From positions 1 to 10,296 of the forward strand of contig NCJP01000036.1 in the NCBI GenBank assembly GCA_002278985.1: DNA of 10,296 bases. The letters run 5' to 3'. Shown one piece after another: positions 6,888 through 10,296 of this stretch (position 1 is its first letter; each line of letters begins with the position of its first letter). The notes below the pieces were generated by a model, which was not told where the DNA came from, made no database searches, and worked only from the letters and a program-made list of their open reading frames with translations. Origin of the DNA: Erythrobacter sp. 34-65-8. GTDB lineage: Bacteria > Pseudomonadota > Alphaproteobacteria > Sphingomonadales > Sphingomonadaceae. Made by a program: the position numbers and the translations under genes.

Positions 6888-6915
6888 TTATCTCTTTCCT
6901 ACACGAACCCAACAA
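6887..6915 (-). promoter_or_regulatory. Possible promoter of the regulator-glycosyltransferase pair
   Basis: TTGTTG and GATAAA are 17 bases apart on the minus strand, 27 bases or more from the ATG. Both hexamers deviate from consensus, but this is the most AT-rich stretch nearby and the spacing is ideal. Its -10 box adjoins the palindrome at 6875-6887. Confidence 0.35.
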
Positions 6916-6920
6916 TTGCA

Positions 6921-6948
6921 AGGCTCGGCTGTCGAGCCTGGCTGTCGA
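6921..6948. repeat. Inverted repeat with overlapping direct repeat in the divergent intergenic region
   Basis: AGGCTCG (6921-6927), GCTGT, CGAGCCT (6933-6939) is a perfect 7-bp inverted repeat with a 5-base loop. Overlapping it, GGCTGTCGA occurs twice, at 6927-6935 and 6940-6948, a 13-base period. The element is 31 bases before the GTG of the DUF6456 gene. No T-run follows on either strand, so it is not a terminator. It could be a leader hairpin or a second protein-binding site. Confidence 0.5.
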
Positions 6949-6970
6949 ATCACAAACAAGGAGAACTGCC

Positions 6971-7444
6971 GTGAACCGCATCCTCGTGGAACGCGAACTG
7001 ACCGATGAAGGCCCGCGCCGCCGGGGCGGGGCGAAAGGCAAGCGGCGCACAGTGACCGTCAACCTCGCTGAAAGCCCGATCGCCTGGCTCCATGCGCGGG
7101 GTCATCTTGAGGCACGCCTGTTCGACGCGGGCGAGCGCCTGCGCGCCGATTACGAGCGCGCTCAGCTTGGTCCGAACGTGACCATGCGGTGGGATCCGGT
7201 GCGGATCAGTGGCGGCGGTAATGGCGGGCTTTCGCCCACCGAGCGGCAGATCGCCGCGCGCCAACGCTTCGATGGCGCCATCGCGGCGGCGGGCAAGGGC
7301 CTGGAGGATATCCTATGGCGGGTGGTCTGTGCCTGCGAGGGTCTGCCACATGCCGAACGCGCGCTCGAATGGCCGGCGCGCAGCGGAAAGCTGGTGCTCC
7401 GCATCGCCCTGGAGCGCGTGGCGGATTTTTACCGGATCCCGTGA
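6971..7444 (+). CDS. DUF6456 domain-containing protein
   Basis: A 157-residue soluble protein of unknown function. Its C-terminal half carries the family pattern I recognise as DUF6456: RQRFDGAIAAAGKGLEDILWRVVCA (97-121), CEGLPHAERALEWPARSGK (122-140), LVLRIALERVADFY (141-154). The N-terminal 30 residues are strongly basic (GPRRRGGAKGKRRTVTV), which would suit nucleic-acid contact. The segment NLAESPIAWLHARG (31-44) is also typical of these alphaproteobacterial proteins. There is no signal peptide or membrane helix. The GTG start has AAGGAG ending seven bases upstream, a strong ribosome binding site. It is divergent from the XRE-type regulator, sharing an intergenic region with two palindromes, and ends one base before the end of the convergent ABC-F gene. 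I know of no established function for this family. Confidence 0.82.
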   Translation: MNRILVERELTDEGPRRRGGAKGKRRTVTVNLAESPIAWLHARGHLEARLFDAGERLRADYERAQLGPNVTMRWDPVRISGGGNGGLSPTERQIAARQRFDGAIAAAGKGLEDILWRVVCACEGLPHAERALEWPARSGKLVLRIALERVADFYRIP

Positions 7445-7445
7445 C

Positions 7446-9254
7446 TCAGGTCTGGCCCTCGACCGCTTCTGCCAGTGCCAGCCAGCGTTCTTCTGCCGCC
7501 TCTTTTTCGGCGCGGGCGTGCTCAAGCCCCTTGTTGATGGTGGCGAAGCGGGCGGGATCGCGGGTGTAGAGGTCCGGGTCAGCCAGCAAGGCCTCGCCCC
7601 GCGCGATTGCAGCGTCGAGCTCCTCGATCCGGGCCGGGAGCAGCTCGTAATCGCGCTGGTCCTTATAGGTCAGCTTGGTGCTTTTCGGCGGCGGCGCGGC
7701 GGGTGTTTCACGGCTTCGCTCGGCCCGCGCAGGAGCAGGCTTGGTGGATCGCGCGATCCGCTTGGCCTGCCAGTCCTCGTATCCGCCTGCGACGATGTCG
7801 ACGTAGCCACTTCCGTCGAGCCCCAGGGTAACCGTGACAGTCCGGTCGAGGAAGTCGCGATCATGGCTGACGATCAGCACGGTGCCTTCGTAATCCGCGA
7901 TCACTTCCTGGAGCAGGTCGAGCGTTTCCAGATCGAGGTCGTTGGTCGGCTCATCGAGCACCAGCAGGTTGGACTTGCGGGCAAATTCGCGCGCCAGCAG
8001 CAGGCGGCTGCGTTCGCCCCCGCTCATGACGCCCACTTTCATGTCCACCACGCCAGGGTCGAACAGGAACTCTTTGAGGTAACCTTGAACGTGCTTGCGC
8101 ACGCCGCGCACGTCGATCCAGTCGCCGCCTTCGGCCAGAACCTGGCGCACGGTCTTGTCGGGCGTCATCAGGCTTCGCTGCTGGTCGATCATCACGCCGG
8201 TCAGCTTCGGGGAGATGTCGATAGTGCCGCTATCAGGGGCCAGTTCGCCGGTCAGCAGCTTGAGCAGGGTGGTCTTGCCGGCACCGTTGGATCCGACCAC
8301 GCCGATCCGGTCGCCGCGCTGGATGCGAAAGGTGAAATCGCGGATGATCCGGCGCTCGCCAAAGCTCTTCGACACACCCTCAGCCACGATGACCGACTTG
8401 GATTTGAACTCTTCCTCGGTCGCAAGGCCGAGTTTCGCCGTCCCCTTGGGTGCAATCATCGCGGCGCGGGCGCTGCGCATCTGCCACAGCTTTTCCAGCC
8501 GCCCCTGGTTGCGCTTGCGCCGCGCCGTGACCCCGCGTTCGAGCCAGTGCGCCTCAATCTTGAGTTTGGCGTCCATCTTCTCGGCCGCGCGCGCTTCCTC
8601 GGCGTAAACCTGATCCTCCCAGGCCTCGTAGCCGCCGAAGCCCACTTCCTTGCGCCGCAACTGGCCCCGGTCAAGCCAGATGGTGGCACCGGTCAGGCGC
8701 TTGAGGAAGGTCCGGTCATGGCTGATGACCACGAACGCCCCCTTGTACCGGTCGAGCCAGCTTTCCAGCCAGTCAATCGCGGCGAGGTCCAGGTGGTTGG
8801 TCGGCTCGTCCATCAGCAGCAGGTCCGGGTCCTGCGCCAGGGCGCGGGCAATCGCGGCCCGCCGCTTTTCGCCGCCGCTCGCCCCGGCAGCGGGCGTGGA
8901 CATATCGATACCGAGCTGGCCGGCAATGGCCTCCACCTCATGGACTGCCGGGGCATCGCTGCCAGCCAGGGCGAAGTCCATCAGCGTCGCGCAGCCGGAA
9001 AGGTCGGGATCCTGCTCCAGCAGCACGATGCGCAGGCCCGGCTTGATCTTGCGCTCGCCCCGGTCAGCTTCGATGCGATTGTCAATCAGCCGGAACAGCG
9101 TCGTCTTCCCGGCGCCGTTGCGCCCGATCAGGGCAAGCCGGTCGCGCGGGCCGACATGCAGGTCGAGCGAAGCACCGGCGCCATCGCCGAACAGCCACTT
9201 GCCGCCCTGTTGCAGAGCCATGTTTTCCAGCGAGAGAACGGGGGGTTGCGCCAT
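7446..9254 (-). CDS. uup: ABC-F ATPase, Uup type
   Basis: This 602-residue soluble protein has two ABC ATPase domains and no membrane segments, the ABC-F layout of ribosome-associated factors. Domain 1: Walker A GRNGAGKTT (44-52), signature SGGEK (126-130), Walker B LLLMDEPTNHLD (145-156) and H-switch ISHDR. The charged linker (about 197-285) contains the P-site tRNA-interaction motif region and SARAAMI. Domain 2: Walker A GSNGAGKTT (321-329), signature SGGERSRL (411-418), Walker B LLVLDEPTNDLD (430-441) and VSHDR. A Pro/Ala-rich spacer (about 500-528) leads to a charged helical tail (535-600), the coiled-coil C-terminal domain typical of Uup, which binds DNA in E. coli Uup. ATG 9254 fits the family start. 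An in-frame GTG at 9266 is possible. Neither has a clear ribosome binding site, and the ATG is centred in GCGCCATGGCGC. Assignment to Uup rather than another ABC-F subfamily rests on the tail. Confidence 0.92.
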   Translation of the reverse strand: MAQPPVLSLENMALQQGGKWLFGDGAGASLDLHVGPRDRLALIGRNGAGKTTLFRLIDNRIEADRGERKIKPGLRIVLLEQDPDLSGCATLMDFALAGSDAPAVHEVEAIAGQLGIDMSTPAAGASGGEKRRAAIARALAQDPDLLLMDEPTNHLDLAAIDWLESWLDRYKGAFVVISHDRTFLKRLTGATIWLDRGQLRRKEVGFGGYEAWEDQVYAEEARAAEKMDAKLKIEAHWLERGVTARRKRNQGRLEKLWQMRSARAAMIAPKGTAKLGLATEEEFKSKSVIVAEGVSKSFGERRIIRDFTFRIQRGDRIGVVGSNGAGKTTLLKLLTGELAPDSGTIDISPKLTGVMIDQQRSLMTPDKTVRQVLAEGGDWIDVRGVRKHVQGYLKEFLFDPGVVDMKVGVMSGGERSRLLLAREFARKSNLLVLDEPTNDLDLETLDLLQEVIADYEGTVLIVSHDRDFLDRTVTVTLGLDGSGYVDIVAGGYEDWQAKRIARSTKPAPARAERSRETPAAPPPKSTKLTYKDQRDYELLPARIEELDAAIARGEALLADPDLYTRDPARFATINKGLEHARAEKEAAEERWLALAEAVEGQT

Positions 9255-9351
9255 GGCGCGACGCACTAGACGGCGCGGCTCACTGGAACAAGCGGTTCAG
9301 CCACGCGTAAGGGCACTGCGCCGATGGGCACAGACCAAGGAGACCTTGCTT

Positions 9352-9756
9352 ATGACCCGAATTGCCCTGCCTCTTGCCGCCCTGACCATGGCCGCCTCCC
9401 CGCTTGCGGCGGCGGAAGTCACCGTCACCGCCCAAGGGCCGATTGTGGAGCTCAGCGTGACCGAGACAGTCAAGGGCCGGGTCAATGCGCGCTTGCAACG
9501 GCCTGAAGGTGCCGTGTACAAGCCACCGCCGGGGTACAAGGGCAATCCCGATGACTTCAAGCGCCAGTGCTACATTCCCTGGGAAGTGGTAGTGGATGCC
9601 CAGGGCAATCTGCTGTCGTGGAAGATTGACCGCTGCGGTGATGAACTGCTGGATCAGGCTGCGGAACAAGCCATTCGGGCGGCTGCGCCATTTCCGCCGG
9701 CACCCGGCGGCAGTGGCAACTACACCATTTACGGCACAGCCATCTTCATCAAATAA
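9352..9756 (+). CDS. Exported protein with a lone TonB C-terminal-like domain
   Basis: A 134-residue protein with a Sec signal peptide (MTRIALPLAALTMAASPLAAA, cleavage likely near residue 21) followed by about 110 mature residues. The segment at 72-118 (CYIPWEVVVDAQGNLLSW, LLDQAAEQAIRAAAPFPPAP) fits the TonB C-terminal fold pattern: a strand pair with 'v.vd..G.l', then 'lD.aA..ai..a.PFPp'. Unlike a true TonB it has no membrane anchor or Pro-rich spacer, so it should be freely periplasmic. Cys73 and Cys95 could form a disulphide. Such proteins in sphingomonads are often annotated as energy transducer TonB, but coupling to ExbBD is not supported here. AAGGAG lies about nine bases before the ATG. 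Codon use (CGC/CGG) matches the rest of the window. The lipoprotein gene follows after 19 bases. Confidence 0.75.
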   Translation: MTRIALPLAALTMAASPLAAAEVTVTAQGPIVELSVTETVKGRVNARLQRPEGAVYKPPPGYKGNPDDFKRQCYIPWEVVVDAQGNLLSWKIDRCGDELLDQAAEQAIRAAAPFPPAPGGSGNYTIYGTAIFIK

Positions 9757-9775
9757 CACCAATGCAGAGGATTGC

Positions 9776-10296
9776 ATGATCAACAGATCCGCCTTGCTGA
9801 GTTTGCCCGCCGCCGCACTCCTGATGCTGGGCGGCTGTACCAGCCAGCCAACTGCCCCGGTTTCCGAGACCAGCAGCCGTCCGCAGTTGCAACCGGCCAG
9901 CTATCAGCCGGATCAGCCGCCGGGGTATGACTGCCGCAATGCACTGCCGGATGTGCAGCGCCTGATCTGCACTGATCAGCGTCTGGCGGGGCTGCACCTG
10001 AGTGTCCAGCAGCTGTATCACCAGCGTCTGGGTGAGCTGGATGTGCCGGCGCTGATGCTGCTGCAAAGCAATCAGCGTCAGTGGCTGCTGAGTCGTTTCG
10101 AACAATGCCCGCAGGCCGAAGACAGTCAGCGTGCCAGCTGTCTTGAAGGGCTGTATGGGCAGCGTCTGGCGGCGCTGCGCAACTGGCCGGCGGTTGCGTC
10201 CAGGGCATACTTACTTAAGTCGCCTTCAGCGGCTGCGACTTTGGCATACAGACTGGCGAAGGTTTCATCAAAGTTATCCAGGGCAAAGCCACGACG
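9776..10296 (+). CDS. LprI/DUF1311-like lipoprotein (3' end not reached, possibly disrupted)
   Basis: An open frame starting at ATG 9776, five bases after AGAGG, runs to the window edge with no stop. The first 21 residues form a lipoprotein signal (LLMLGGC, lipidated Cys21). After a Ser/Pro/Gln-rich linker comes a domain at about 51-137 with four cysteines (53, 65, 111, 122), including YDCRNALPDVQRLICTDQRL, LQSNQRQWLLSRFEQC and CLEGLYGQRLAALRNW. This matches the helical LprI/DUF1311 fold, which includes lysozyme-inhibitor-related envelope proteins; inhibitor activity is not shown. The domain should end near codon 137 (10186). The following 36 codons look unrelated, and the minus strand there reads more like a protein. 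Codon use differs from the other genes: seven CGT against three CGC and no CGG, and four AGT. The gene may be foreign or part of a chimeric contig end. The first 137 codons are solid; the 3' end is not. Confidence 0.68.
   Translation, partial: MINRSALLSLPAAALLMLGGCTSQPTAPVSETSSRPQLQPASYQPDQPPGYDCRNALPDVQRLICTDQRLAGLHLSVQQLYHQRLGELDVPALMLLQSNQRQWLLSRFEQCPQAEDSQRASCLEGLYGQRLAALRNWPAVASRAYLLKSPSAAATLAYRLAKVSSKLSRAKPR
10126..10296 (-). other. Possible fragment of another gene on the opposite strand at the window edge
   Basis: Read on the minus strand from the last base, a frame opens with RRGFALDNFDETFASLYAKV, continues AAAEGDLSKYALDA, and then becomes unconvincing until a TGA at 10126-10128. 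Only the part from about 10296 down to 10200 looks protein-like (regular spacing of Phe, Leu, Tyr and acidic residues). The last 92 bases have 47 G or C by hand count, clearly below the neighbouring genes. I do not recognise the family. The change of character falls near 10187-10205, where the lipoprotein on the plus strand stops looking like its family. Confidence 0.35.

Noticed and set aside
6921..6939. Terminator reading of the GC-rich inverted repeat
   Set aside because: No run of T follows on either strand, and it lies between divergent genes where no terminator is needed.
7209..9269. A 686-codon open frame on the plus strand across the DUF6456 and ABC-F genes
   Set aside because: It is antisense to a clear two-domain ABC-F ATPase and overlaps the DUF6456 gene. 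Its product is rich in Arg, Ala, Gly, Gln and His without any motif, as expected for a shadow frame in GC-rich DNA.

Overview
The window reads as chromosomal DNA from a GC-rich alphaproteobacterium, most likely of the order Sphingomonadales (Erythrobacter/Novosphingobium-like). The grounds are strong use of CGC and CGG arginine codons, a yajC-secD-secF cluster with alphaproteobacterial SecD/SecF sequences, a three-TM holin of the gene-transfer-agent type, and a DUF6456 protein. The assignment comes from recognising families by eye, not from a database search. Genes are tightly packed, and no gene-free stretch reaches 300 bases.

Left part (1-2007): the C-terminal end of a DEAD-box RNA helicase with a long Arg/Glu/Pro-rich tail runs in from the left edge. 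Then, on the minus strand, come a small GTA-type holin, a CitE-like CoA-ester lyase (HpcH/HpaI family) and a tRNA-Pro(GGG). The tRNA has a good sigma70-type promoter. The lyase ends in a hairpin terminator that includes its own stop codon, so tRNA and lyase may share a transcript.

Centre (2167-7444): yajC, secD and secF form a plus-strand operon for the accessory part of the Sec translocase. Its last gene overlaps tail-to-tail with a minus-strand pair. That pair is an XRE-type helix-turn-helix regulator whose stop codon overlaps the GTG start of a family-4 glycosyltransferase. Divergent from the regulator is a DUF6456 protein. The shared intergenic region holds a palindrome at the regulator's promoter plus a separate perfect inverted repeat. 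A close relative of the promoter palindrome lies upstream of the holin, which suggests a shared operator.

Right part (7446-10296): a Uup-type ABC-F ATPase is on the minus strand. Divergent from it is a small exported protein with a lone TonB C-terminal-like domain, followed by a lipoprotein with an LprI/DUF1311-like cysteine pattern. The lipoprotein uses codons unlike the rest of the window (CGT and AGT rich, no CGG). Its reading frame runs off the right edge through about 100 bases that look more like the opposite strand of another gene. This end is either acquired DNA with a rearrangement breakpoint or a chimeric contig end.

No clearly new multi-gene system stands out. The best leads are the two matching palindromes, the regulator-glycosyltransferase coupling, and the foreign-looking right end.
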